From Nitriliruptoraceae bacterium (GTDB taxonomy: Bacteria; Actinomycetota; Nitriliruptoria; Nitriliruptorales; Nitriliruptoraceae), in contig JAFIEQ010000005.1 of NCBI GenBank assembly GCA_020832455.1, positions 1-60,953 of the forward strand: 60,953 nucleotides of DNA, given 5' to 3'. A program made the translations under genes and the position numbers. The notes below the pieces were generated by a model. That model did not search any database. It was not told the origin of the DNA and worked only from the letters and a program-made list of their open reading frames with translations. Shown in pieces: positions 9,105 to 17,702 of this stretch. Positions within the stretch are counted from its first letter, which is position 1; each line of letters starts with the position of its first letter.

Positions 9105-9266
9105 CATCGGAACCCCCCTCCCCGAACCGTCAGCCCGGCTCAGTCGTCCAAGCAGCACGAGCCGAGCCCAATACACGAGAACACGACAGGATTTGCAGAC
9201 GCCTCCGACGAACCCGTGCTGCAAGAAGGCAGCAACCAAAAACCCACGCCTACCTAGTTTCAAGAC

Positions 9267-11876
9267 TCAAGGCAATCGCTGCCAGTCTTCCTCCATATCT
9301 GCAACCGTGGAGTCTTTCCGCCAGATGTCGCAGATGGCATTAAATACTGCCTCAGACATTGCCGAACCCGAGGGCGGGAAACACGCTCGCATGCGTTCTC
9401 GGTAGGTCTCTAGCTCGGGCGTTGGGTCCAGAATAGACGTTAGTGCTTCGGGAATCTGGTCAGGGCTCATGATGACGGGCCCGAAACCGTCGCGCTCGTA
9501 ATCGAAGTATCCGGGGCGCCAGGGGTGATCTCCTCGAAAGAACGTGTCACGATCAAACTGGAAGTACACAGTCGGACGACCCAAGAAGGCGAGCTCGAAG
9601 GGCACCGACGAGAAATCCGTTAGGCACGCAACCGATTCGACAAAAAGGTCTTGAATTGATGTCGACTTGTGACGATAGGACTCGATGCCTTCAGGCGGAT
9701 CGAACCAATCGAAATAGGGCTCCATGTTCGCATGCAGCATGAACGTGAGCCGAAGTCCACGTTGAGTGCAAATCTCTGCTAGTTCTGCAGAGTGCAGCAC
9801 CTCCTTCCACCGCCGGGCGAACTGCGACTCCTCAAACTCTGCCTGACGACTTCTGGCGTTCCCCTTGCCTGTCGACGGGCCCAACAGACTGGCGCGCCAC
9901 GTGGGCATGAGAAGCACTCGTGACGGCTTGGGAGCATCCTTGGCCTTTGCAGCCAAAGCATCATGCCTGGGGAATCCCGTCCGAACCACCTCACGCGTTG
10001 TAAATTTGTACGGAGAACCGTCGCCCACGATTGACTCATGCTCTGCCGGTGTCGAGGTTACGATTAGGTCTGGTTTCTTGGAATTGAACCACGTGGACAT
10101 ATCGTCCTTCGTTACACCATGCTGAAGGAATACGAAGCGGAAGTCTGTCAAATCACCATAGTCGCGGCGATCGATAGGATCGACAATGTATCGGTCAATG
10201 TGAGACGAGATCAAAACCTTGGCGTTCATTAGGGCGACTAGGCGTAGGGGGGAACCGAAGTTAATGAGGCGAAAGCGATCGCGCTTTAGTCGACTCCAGT
10301 CGTGCGAATCTCGATTAAGGAAGTACCAGACATTTGTGTCTGAACGATTGTCTCTAATCCAACGGTAGAGATGCTCAGCGTTGTCATCTGCTTGGGAGTC
10401 ACGATCCATGAGAATCCAAGCATTCCCGAATCGACGGGCAGCCCAGGCACTTGTCGCCAGCCTCCGCAGGACTCTAGTTTTGAGAGCATGACGTCGCTTC
10501 ATTCGACGCGGTCGAAGGCCGCTTCTTTTTCCGAAGCGTCGCCTAACCCAGGGAAGTCGCTTGACAAGGTAGGTGTCAGGCTGGGTGTACGTTCGAGGGA
10601 TTTCGTCGCCGACGCAGATTGGATGAGGCTGACCGTCAACCTGGACATGGAGTACGCCGGCTGACGAGGGGAACGGAAGCCACATTAACCGCTCACGAAA
10701 GAGCGTGCGATTGAAGAAGCAGTGCTCCCTATCCTTAGCGTGGATGGGTTCCACGCGAACACCATCGATGAACGCATCGATCTCAGGACGGTCGTCGTGG
10801 AATACGAGCCTCGCCAGGAGCAGACCGCGTTCGGCGTCCACATCCGATAGCACCAACTGGCTTGGCTCAGGTTTTGCAGCCAGGTAGCTCAGGAGGGCGT
10901 TCGAGACGCGATAGTCCGGTCCTCCCAGTTGAAAGCTCCGTACGATGGATTCGTCAAAGTCTCGAAGTATCGCCCGCACCAGACGGTGGAACTCAGCTGT
11001 CACATCTTCAGTCAGGGTTCGAGTTGGCGGGTTGTACCGAGCATCGAGCTTGAAGTACCAGACAAGGTGATAGAGGATCGTGCGTTGGAGCCACTCCGGA
11101 ATCAATCCGTGCTGACTCTGTGCAAGTGAAATGAGCGGAAGACAGCCGTGTAGAAGGCTCTCCCTGTACTTCTTCCTGCTAGCCCACGAGGTCTGGAGTA
11201 GAGAACTGCCATCGCTTCGCCGCCGGTAATAGTATTTCGCACTCGCCATGAGAGCGATCTGCCCTCTTGAATGCAGCATGTAGCGAGCCGCGAGGTGAGC
11301 ATCCTCGAAGTCCGGAACTACGTCGACCGAGAACTCCAATGATAATGACTTCAGGACATCTAGGCGCAAGAACATTGTTGCGCCTGACAAGTGAATCTCA
11401 TCATTAATGGACGCTATGGGTAAGTGCCTGTCTCCCTTCGCGAATCGTTCCTTGAGTGGGTGATTATCTAGCTTCTTTCCGCTTGCGTCCTCGAACGGGA
11501 TTATGTTTGAAGAGATGAAATCAATCTGCGCATTTTCATGCGTCGTCAGATAGTCGTCGATGCGCTCGAAATAGTCGGTAGCGACGCAGTCGTCGGGGTC
11601 GATAAATGTCACCCACTCGCCAGACGCGTGCTGGAGGCCCCTGTTTCTAGCCGACGCCACACCGCCATTCTTCTTCTCAATGACCGAGATGCTTTGGGGG
11701 TGGGCCGCCGCCCACTCTTGCGCGACGGCCAGTGTTGCATCGGTCGAGCCGTCATCCACGAAAATTATTTCCAGGTTCTCTAGTCCAAAGCTTTGGTGGA
11801 CCAGAGACTGGAAGTAATCACCCAAGTAAGGCTCTACACAGTAAGCTGCCGACACTATAGAAAATCGTTTGCTCAT
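9267..11876 (-). CDS. Fusion of GT2 glycosyltransferase and CDP-glycerol glycerophosphotransferase (teichoic-acid type)
   Basis: The protein has 869 residues. Residues 1-230 are a GT2 domain (SIVSAAYCVEPYL, VDDGSTDAT, ASARNRG, FIDPDDC). After a linker rich in basic residues, about 500-860 is a TagB/TagF-like domain with FLQHGVTKDD, LLMPTWR, CLTDFSSVPFE and YFQFDRD, the motifs that bind CDP-glycerol and transfer glycerol phosphate to a growing chain. One polypeptide may thus add a sugar and a polyol phosphate alternately. Base composition is clearly lower in GC than the neighbours, and codon use is mixed, as expected for an imported gene. It sits between an intact ISL3 element and a broken ISL3 relic. 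Expected to act at the cytoplasmic membrane face. Confidence 0.9.
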   Translation of the reverse strand: MSKRFSIVSAAYCVEPYLGDYFQSLVHQSFGLENLEIIFVDDGSTDATLAVAQEWAAAHPQSISVIEKKNGGVASARNRGLQHASGEWVTFIDPDDCVATDYFERIDDYLTTHENAQIDFISSNIIPFEDASGKKLDNHPLKERFAKGDRHLPIASINDEIHLSGATMFLRLDVLKSLSLEFSVDVVPDFEDAHLAARYMLHSRGQIALMASAKYYYRRRSDGSSLLQTSWASRKKYRESLLHGCLPLISLAQSQHGLIPEWLQRTILYHLVWYFKLDARYNPPTRTLTEDVTAEFHRLVRAILRDFDESIVRSFQLGGPDYRVSNALLSYLAAKPEPSQLVLSDVDAERGLLLARLVFHDDRPEIDAFIDGVRVEPIHAKDREHCFFNRTLFRERLMWLPFPSSAGVLHVQVDGQPHPICVGDEIPRTYTQPDTYLVKRLPWVRRRFGKRSGLRPRRMKRRHALKTRVLRRLATSAWAARRFGNAWILMDRDSQADDNAEHLYRWIRDNRSDTNVWYFLNRDSHDWSRLKRDRFRLINFGSPLRLVALMNAKVLISSHIDRYIVDPIDRRDYGDLTDFRFVFLQHGVTKDDMSTWFNSKKPDLIVTSTPAEHESIVGDGSPYKFTTREVVRTGFPRHDALAAKAKDAPKPSRVLLMPTWRASLLGPSTGKGNARSRQAEFEESQFARRWKEVLHSAELAEICTQRGLRLTFMLHANMEPYFDWFDPPEGIESYRHKSTSIQDLFVESVACLTDFSSVPFELAFLGRPTVYFQFDRDTFFRGDHPWRPGYFDYERDGFGPVIMSPDQIPEALTSILDPTPELETYRERMRACFPPSGSAMSEAVFNAICDIWRKDSTVADMEEDWQRLP

Positions 11877-12064
11877 CTAATTGCGTCCATCCATGCAGAT
11901 TGATTTGTGGAGTCGCTGTGCGCTGGCCTTCGGCGGCACTGTGTGGCAGACCGGCCTAATCTTCTTAACCACCTCCTGGTTGGGAAGCTTGGCGCCCCCC
12001 AAAGGCGAGCTTACCGGTCGATGAAATTCTCGGCCGTTATCGGGCTCTTCGGAATTGAGCGGGG

Positions 12065-12454
12065 TCATGGGCTGACGGTGGCGAGCTTGATCCAGTCGGG
12101 TTTGCCGGCGTAGAGCAGCACGCGGATGCTGTCCCGCGTCAGCCGCAGCCGCGACGCAGCGATCGCCGACGACGTCTCCGTCCACGTGGTCGCCGCACAT
12201 GTCGGCTCGGGGCAACGCCAGCGGCGCTTGTGCCACACCAAGGTCGCGGGCCGTCCGAAGCACGGCAGGTCGGTCAGCGCCACCCGGTCACGGTCCTTGA
12301 TGCCCGCGGTCGTCCCGCACACCGGGCACTGCTCGGTCCCCTCGTTCCGGGTCTCGACGTGGACCCGCAACGGGCCGTCCTCGACCGCGAGCACACGCAC
12401 CCGCGGGAGGCCAACGACACGTTCGAGCATGACAGATATACCGTCGACGGGCAC
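12065..12454 (-). pseudogene. ISL3-family transposase relic (N-terminal quarter)
   Basis: The 129 residues cover only the head of an ISL3 transposase: the zinc ligands CPVCGT and CPEPTC with LTDLPCFGRPATLVWHKRRW between them, then a short helix-turn-helix start (SRLRLTRDSIRV). It then stops, and the catalytic domain is missing. Its sequence is not close to the intact copy at 7708-8994, so it comes from another member of the family. The remaining DNA down to 11877 holds no recognisable coding sequence. The relic lies between the two lower-GC glycosyltransferase genes, consistent with insertion-driven shuffling of this island. Confidence 0.75.
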
Positions 12455-12510
12455 AGGAGTCCTGATCGGGAAGCGGTCTAGACACCCGCATCCTCGCAGG
12501 ACTCCTGTGC
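12451..12510. repeat. Perfect 14-bp inverted repeat beside the ISL3 relic
   Basis: GCACAGGAGTCCTG at 12451-12464 is the exact inverse of CAGGACTCCTGTGC at 12497-12510, with 32 bases between them. It lies immediately upstream of the transposase relic's start. It may be part of the old element's end, a transposase binding site, or a hairpin that shields the transposase from outside transcription. Confidence 0.7.
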
Positions 12511-12778
12511 TGTTCTACGGACCTACACCCCGCTCAAATCCGATGCCCCAGCAAAGCCTCTCCAACGAACCCACCGCCTGGGCCCACCGCACCGCCCCTG
12601 GGCCTTGACACTTACCACCCGTATGGTACTAGACATCCGCGCCCTCGGAAGGCATCTCCGCTGTCCTAAGGACCTACACCTGCCTCAAATCCAATGCCGC
12701 CAAACCCCTCCTCAAGACGCTGTATCGGGGACTTATCGGGAGCTCCACTCACCGCACTCCCGAGATCCCGGAACCGCC
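12455..12778. repeat. Gene-free stretch with two imperfect copies of a ~50-bp sequence
   Basis: This stretch has no gene. Two similar segments in the same orientation lie at about 12512-12565 and 12662-12712. Both read GGACCTACACC, then CTCAAATCC, then ATGCC, then a C-rich tail. The first lies next to the inverted repeat of the ISL3 relic, so the pair may be ends or flanks of decayed mobile DNA. No promoter could be assigned with confidence. Confidence 0.55.
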
Positions 12779-14215
12779 TTACCTCATCCAGTGGCGACGC
12801 CCCATTCCAACACCAATCAAACCCACTCGTCCAACCGAAAGATTAGGCTCCTCTAGTCTCGGAACCAGTCCCTTGATCCGATCCATCCGCCGCGTTAGTC
12901 CAAACCGCGATCCGTCGACGCTGTACTCGCTCCGATTTTCCGTACGCTCTTTCACCTGGACGCGTGCGTGAATAACGACACCGTCGCCGTCCACCACATC
13001 GTAGAAGCTACCGGCTGCTAAACGGACAGGTGATTCCGTCACGAGGATTAGGTTGCTTCGAATGCCACTTCGGTCTTTGTGCGCACTTCGAACTCTAATC
13101 GTCAATTCTTGGACCGAGGCCAGCGTAGTCAACAGGATTTGCTCTGCCGGGGCAGAAACTTCTTGTCCCATTGCGAGCCTGAACCCATCACCTTTGGGCG
13201 CAGGTACAAACCTGCCTTGGAAGCGTCCCGCACGCCATGCGGCCTGAAGGGATCGAATGTCATCGAAGAGCCCATGGGCCAGGAGTCGGTACTGCAAGCG
13301 GCGATCCACGCGCAAATTGGCAAATTCTTGGTTCCACTGTCTTGGAAAAGAAATACGGACGGCTTCAGCCAATCTAGAGAGGTAGCAATCATCAACCTGA
13401 AGGGCCCGCTCAAGGTGCAGAGCCAGATCAAAGTCAAGACACTTCTCTTGCGCAGCACCCAAGAGTTCCGGCTGAACCCTGCCAAGAAGCTGTAGAGACT
13501 CATTCACGACACTAATTCGATTATCAAGCGCTTCGCTACTCGCTCTCATTTGGGTTAACGATTGCGGCCCTGACTCTCGCCTGCGCCAGCCGTACAGAGG
13601 TTCGTGAATTAGGTACACACTGCCGGCTGCAAGATGCGCTTTGAGCGACGGAATTATGTCCTCATTCATTCCCCTTACCGGGAACGAACCCACGTTGCGC
13701 TCCCAGAAATCTCTGCGGTAGAGCTTGTTCCAGACGGTCATGTCGTAGAGGAGATGCGGCGACTCTCGAATGTTCGTCGTTCGCGGAGTCGAGTCAAACA
13801 CCTTCTGATGAAGGACCGAGGGGAACCTGACCTCTCCCCGAAATCGATATGCGTTGCAAACAGCAAGATCCACGCTGCCTATCTGAAGTGCTCGATGAAG
13901 TTCCTCGAGGAATTCCGGCACAACAACGTCATCACCATCCACGAAAGACAGAAACTCTCCAGCTGCTGCGGCTACCCCTATGTTTCTTGCACCTCCAGGA
14001 CCGTTTCCGCTTGTTGACATAAGTCGAAACCGAGATTCATCGCTACGCCTGATGAACTCTTGGACTCTCTCGGGCGTTTCGTCCACCGATCCGTCATCGA
14101 CAACGATGACCTCGATATCCTCGAACGACTGAGCTCGAAGAGACTCCAAACAGGCGTCGATGTACCTTGCGATGTCCCGGGCAGCAACTACGATGCTGAT
14201 CTTCGGCTGCGACAT
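12779..14215 (-). CDS. Family 2 glycosyltransferase with extra C-terminal domain
   Basis: The first 230 residues are a clear GT2 domain (ISIVVAARDIARYI, VVDDGSVDETPE, GGARNIG, FVDGDDVVV). After a helical middle comes a segment of about 110 residues (roughly 345-455) with alternating strands such as LTIRVRSAHKD, SEYSVDGSRFGL and VIHARVQVKE. I do not recognise it; it resembles the strand-rich tails on some capsule and teichoic-acid glycosyltransferases. It is lower in GC than the operon to its right and lies at the right end of the imported-looking island. The start at 14215 gives the normal GT2 N-terminus MSQPKISIVVAA. Donor and acceptor are unknown. Confidence 0.85.
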   Translation of the reverse strand: MSQPKISIVVAARDIARYIDACLESLRAQSFEDIEVIVVDDGSVDETPERVQEFIRRSDESRFRLMSTSGNGPGGARNIGVAAAAGEFLSFVDGDDVVVPEFLEELHRALQIGSVDLAVCNAYRFRGEVRFPSVLHQKVFDSTPRTTNIRESPHLLYDMTVWNKLYRRDFWERNVGSFPVRGMNEDIIPSLKAHLAAGSVYLIHEPLYGWRRRESGPQSLTQMRASSEALDNRISVVNESLQLLGRVQPELLGAAQEKCLDFDLALHLERALQVDDCYLSRLAEAVRISFPRQWNQEFANLRVDRRLQYRLLAHGLFDDIRSLQAAWRAGRFQGRFVPAPKGDGFRLAMGQEVSAPAEQILLTTLASVQELTIRVRSAHKDRSGIRSNLILVTESPVRLAAGSFYDVVDGDGVVIHARVQVKERTENRSEYSVDGSRFGLTRRMDRIKGLVPRLEEPNLSVGRVGLIGVGMGRRHWMR

Positions 14216-14537
14216 TCTGCTTCCGTCCCCTGTCTGGCTGCGACGAGCTCGACGGGCTGCCTATGGCCCCTCGGTAAGTCAGGTAGTAGGCGAACTCCTG
14301 ACTGGGAGGAGACCGCGGAATCCTTCCGTCGACAGGCGACGATCGAGTCGGGGAAGTTTCCGTCTCGATATACCGAACGATCCGCCTACCACATCGGTAC
14401 TGCCCGCAGTCCACCGGACCGCAGTTCTTGGCCGCCGCAGGCTAGGGCGGCACAGGCATCGCACAGTGGCAAAAGAAGGACTCAAGACAACTGGGTTGGA
14501 ATATGGGAGAACGAGACCGCGTCCGATTTCGGTGTCG
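14216..14537. other. Gene-free 322-base stretch of mixed composition
   Basis: No coding sequence is convincing here. One short inverted repeat is visible (AGTCAGG at 14277-14283 and CCTGACT at 14297-14303), which could be a weak hairpin in the leader of the 12779-14215 gene or at the end of the 14538-16364 gene. The stretch marks the compositional change from the low-GC island to the GC-rich operon. Confidence 0.5.
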
Positions 14538-16364
14538 TCATTCGTAGGAAAAGGTGTTGAGCACCCCACGCCCGTGTACCTCGGAAACTGCGATTTCAGC
14601 GTTGATCGCGTTGGTGAACGACTCGAAAGGTCCATGCGGATGAACTCCCAGAACTCGTACGGCTGTTCTCTGCCGGGCTTTGGCAAGGGGATCGGTACCG
14701 ACGGCAGCTGCGAGATTCTCCTCTAGATCGTCGAGAGCCCCAGTGAGGACATAAGCCGCCGTGTGGCTCGGAAAACTGGCATCGAACTGACTTCGCGACA
14801 ACGACCGTGGGTTCGTGACCAGATACGGCTTCCCGGTATGCAGGAAATCGGTGACAACGGCAGATATGTCGGAGAGGAGGACGTCTGACCGGTCGAACCA
14901 ATCGAGCAAGTCGAACTCAGGTTGATCGGAGGCGACCGTGTGTGGTGCTCCGGAAGCTCGAATCAATTCCTCGATGCGACGCACGGCTCGTGCTGCAGCG
15001 GGCCGCACCAACCCAGAGAGGGGATGCGGCTTGAAGACCAGGCGCACACCCAGATCGTTCGCAAGGATGCGCTCGACCAGTGTGAGCCCCTGGCGCTCGA
15101 GCGACGAGTAGTCGGCGGCGTCGAAGTAGCCCTCCCAAGTCGGGGCGTAGAGCACCGTGGTCGGTCCGTCGCCGATGCGTCGACGGTCGGTCAGGACGCC
15201 ATCCAGCTGCGGTCGACCGACGATGGCGAAACGGTCGTCCGGAAGGTTGACACCAGCAGCCCTGTATCGCTCGATCGCCAGTTCGCCGGCCACGAACAGC
15301 CGGTCGTAGCACTTGACGACAGGGTTAGCCGAACTGATCTTGTCTGAGTCCCCATGGTTGAGGAACACGTGGCGCGGTCGCGCGTAGCGTAGGAAGTGGA
15401 TGTTGCGGCCGGCGTTGGCGACGTAAAGGACGACCTTCGGATCGGCAGCGAGCGCGACTTCGACATCCGCGTGCTTCGGGCTGACGACCACCGGCCAGCG
15501 GGTCGGCCGCATCGCCCGTTCATGGACTCGTTCGCGGATGACGAACATCACCGGCTGCTCGAGCCGGTCGATGACGTCGACCCACTGGTTCAGCTGGTAC
15601 GTCGCATCAGCATCGCCAGTGAAGTACACGAGCACGTCGGCGCCGTGCCCAGCGATGCGATCCCGTAGCTGGGCCGTGTAGGCCTCCGCCCGCCGATCAG
15701 TCACGAAACGCCGCACCCGCAGGGCGGCGATACAAACCGCCCCGAACGCGGTAAGGACGAGGCCGCCGGCGATGCCAACGGCTCCCAGCTGTTGGCCCGC
15801 CAACGACCACGCAACAGCCAGCGCCAGCGGGATCTCCAAAGCGATGAACAACGCCACTCCAAGCGTCCGTCGGCGTCGCACTCGGTCGAAGACCCAAGTC
15901 AGCTCTAGGTCGTCGGCGATATTTCGCACACCCAGGGCCGGCTGCTCGCGCAGGAGCCTGGTGCACACGAGCTGGTAAGCCCGCGCTGACGCGATGACGG
16001 CGACAACGGCGATCGGATACCAGATGGGTTCGGCACCGAGCTCCGACTGCTGCGCGATAGCACCGAATAGCAGCAGCGCGCGGATCGAACCCCGTTGCAC
16101 GATCCCCAGGCCGGCACGGCGCAGCTGGCTTCGGCGTGGGTGTCGCTCGTTGGACGTGGCCGCGTCCGCTCCCGCGCCAACCACGAGCCCAATCACAGCG
16201 ACCACCACGGAACCCAGTGCGAGGCCCAACAGCTGAAGGAGCAGCCCACCCAGCGCCAGGGTCAGGTAAGCCGGGTGGAAGACCTGACCGATCCGGTCGA
16301 GCGGCCCCGTCGGCGGCACGGTCGCGGGTGAGGGGGTCGTCTCCGCTGCTGGCGACTCGGTCAT
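14538..16364 (-). CDS. Membrane-linked CDP-glycerol glycerophosphotransferase family protein
   Basis: About the first 220 of 608 residues form several hydrophobic helices. The rest is a TagB/TagF-like domain: VLVYFTGDADATYQL, VFLNHGDSDKIS, GRPQLD, VLYAPTWEGY, LVFKPHPL and LLSDISAVVTDFL. The histidine of the NHGDSDK loop and the TDF motif are the usual active-site features of polyol-phosphate polymerases. Its start overlaps the stop of the nucleotidyltransferase gene by four bases (ATGA), so the two are probably translated together. That would let one make an activated polyol phosphate and the other use it. A polytopic N-terminus is unusual for TagF enzymes, which are mostly peripheral. Confidence 0.85.
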   Translation of the reverse strand: MTESPAAETTPSPATVPPTGPLDRIGQVFHPAYLTLALGGLLLQLLGLALGSVVVAVIGLVVGAGADAATSNERHPRRSQLRRAGLGIVQRGSIRALLLFGAIAQQSELGAEPIWYPIAVVAVIASARAYQLVCTRLLREQPALGVRNIADDLELTWVFDRVRRRRTLGVALFIALEIPLALAVAWSLAGQQLGAVGIAGGLVLTAFGAVCIAALRVRRFVTDRRAEAYTAQLRDRIAGHGADVLVYFTGDADATYQLNQWVDVIDRLEQPVMFVIRERVHERAMRPTRWPVVVSPKHADVEVALAADPKVVLYVANAGRNIHFLRYARPRHVFLNHGDSDKISSANPVVKCYDRLFVAGELAIERYRAAGVNLPDDRFAIVGRPQLDGVLTDRRRIGDGPTTVLYAPTWEGYFDAADYSSLERQGLTLVERILANDLGVRLVFKPHPLSGLVRPAAARAVRRIEELIRASGAPHTVASDQPEFDLLDWFDRSDVLLSDISAVVTDFLHTGKPYLVTNPRSLSRSQFDASFPSHTAAYVLTGALDDLEENLAAAVGTDPLAKARQRTAVRVLGVHPHGPFESFTNAINAEIAVSEVHGRGVLNTFSYE

Positions 16365-17098
16365 GCGTCGCGTGTGAGCGTCCGAGCGCGGGCGAGATCG
16401 TCGTGGTTGTCGACTTCGACCCAGGCCACCCCGACCCCGATCGGCACGGCCCGGAGCTCCCCGCCCCGGTCGGCAAGCTCCTGGTAGCCGTCCTCGTAGT
16501 ACAGGCCAGGGTCGCGCTCGAAGGTCGCTTCCAAACTTTCGGCGAGTTGCTGCCCAGCGTCGGCTTCGATCAGTGTCAGCCCGATGTACTCCCCGTGGGC
16601 GAGTTCCGGCTCCATGAGCTTGGTGATCCTCGTGAGACGACCCTCCTGGAGCTGGACCTTCATCTCCTCCTCACCGAGCTGCTTGTCGTCGTCGACCGCG
16701 AGGAGGACAGGAGCGGCACCACGGGCGTCCAACAGTCGACGCTGCACGTCCACGGGGTGCACCGTGTCACCGTTGACGAGCAGGGCGCCTTGCGCGAACA
16801 CGTCACGGACCAACCAGACCGAGTACGCGTTGTTCCACTCGGCGTAGCGGTCGTTGAACCGCAGCGACACCGTCACCTGGTACCGCTCCTCGAACGTCTC
16901 GACGAGCCGTTCGATGGCTCCCGCCGCGTGACCTGTCACCACCGTGATCTGCGTGATCCCGACGTCCGCGAGGTTCGCGATCGCGAGTTCCAGGATGCTG
17001 CGCCCGTCGTCGGTGACTTCGAGCAGCGTCTTTGGAAGGTCGTCGGTCAGCGGCCGCAGCCGGGTTCCGCCGCCAGCGGCGAGCACGATGCCTTGCAC
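16361..17098 (-). CDS. Sugar/polyol-phosphate nucleotidyltransferase (LicC/IPCT-like)
   Basis: This 245-residue single-domain nucleotidyltransferase has the signature LAAGGGTRLRPLT..LPKTLLEV at its N-terminus, a VNGDTV metal-binding aspartate near residue 115 and an EVDNHDDLARAR tail. The tail and short length resemble phosphocholine cytidylyltransferase (LicC) and inositol-phosphate cytidylyltransferases more than RmlA. Being between a CDP-alcohol phosphatidyltransferase/DUF5941 pair and a CDP-glycerol transferase homologue, it probably makes a CDP-polyol or CDP-alcohol. The true substrate is not determined by sequence. It shares an ATGA overlap with the next gene. Confidence 0.82.
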   Translation of the reverse strand: MQGIVLAAGGGTRLRPLTDDLPKTLLEVTDDGRSILELAIANLADVGITQITVVTGHAAGAIERLVETFEERYQVTVSLRFNDRYAEWNNAYSVWLVRDVFAQGALLVNGDTVHPVDVQRRLLDARGAAPVLLAVDDDKQLGEEEMKVQLQEGRLTRITKLMEPELAHGEYIGLTLIEADAGQQLAESLEATFERDPGLYYEDGYQELADRGGELRAVPIGVGVAWVEVDNHDDLARARTLTRDA

Positions 17099-17120
17099 GT
17101 CAACATCTCCTTGCGGTCGA

Positions 17121-17702
17121 TCAGTTCCGGCTGATCCGCACCCAGCTGGTGATCGATTCGAGTAGGAAGGTCGTCGCCAGGACGAGCGTCATGCCCAGTG
17201 CGACGGGGATCAACGCATCCGCCACCGCGGCCAGCACGAGGACGGGGAGCCGTAGCCCCCACCCTCCGGACCAGGTCCGCAGCCACTCAGGTGGGGCGAC
17301 GCCACGCAGGCTGACACGGTAGACGATGTCGTAGTGGTGGAACGCCAGTGTTGCCAGCAGGGCGTAGGTGAGGGGCCGGTCGCCCAGGAGCAAGATGATG
17401 GCGCCGTACTCGACGAGTCGCTGGACCGCGGGTGTCGGCCACCCGAGTCGTGCCGTCGGTCTGGCCATCTCCGCGACCACCAGCAACACCCACCCGATGA
17501 CCACCACCAGGCGTGAGGCTCGGGGCGTGAGCCCTGTCGCTGCACTGATCTCCGACCCCAGGACCAGCCCGAGTCCTGCCGCCATCACCACGGCAGCACT
17601 CACGAGCGGGACGAGGGCCGGGATCGGGAGCGTGATTCTGGCGAGCGCTGCGACCAGCGGCCCGGCATCACGGTGCACCTCGAGTTCCCGGACCCGGCTC
17701 AT
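17121..17702 (-). CDS. DUF5941-type polytopic membrane protein
   Basis: This 193-residue protein has about five hydrophobic segments, the first around 18-45, and a charged N-terminus (MSRVRELEVHRDAG). Motifs such as LTYALLATLAFHHYDIVYR match the actinobacterial DUF5941 domain, which in other genomes is often fused to a CDP-alcohol phosphatidyltransferase. Here the two are separate genes joined by an ATGA overlap (start 17702, upstream stop 17699-17701). That overlap decides the start over a longer in-frame option. The function is unknown; a partner or accessory subunit of the phosphatidyltransferase is the contextual inference. Confidence 0.78.
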   Translation of the reverse strand: MSRVRELEVHRDAGPLVAALARITLPIPALVPLVSAAVVMAAGLGLVLGSEISAATGLTPRASRLVVVIGWVLLVVAEMARPTARLGWPTPAVQRLVEYGAIILLLGDRPLTYALLATLAFHHYDIVYRVSLRGVAPPEWLRTWSGGWGLRLPVLVLAAVADALIPVALGMTLVLATTFLLESITSWVRISRN

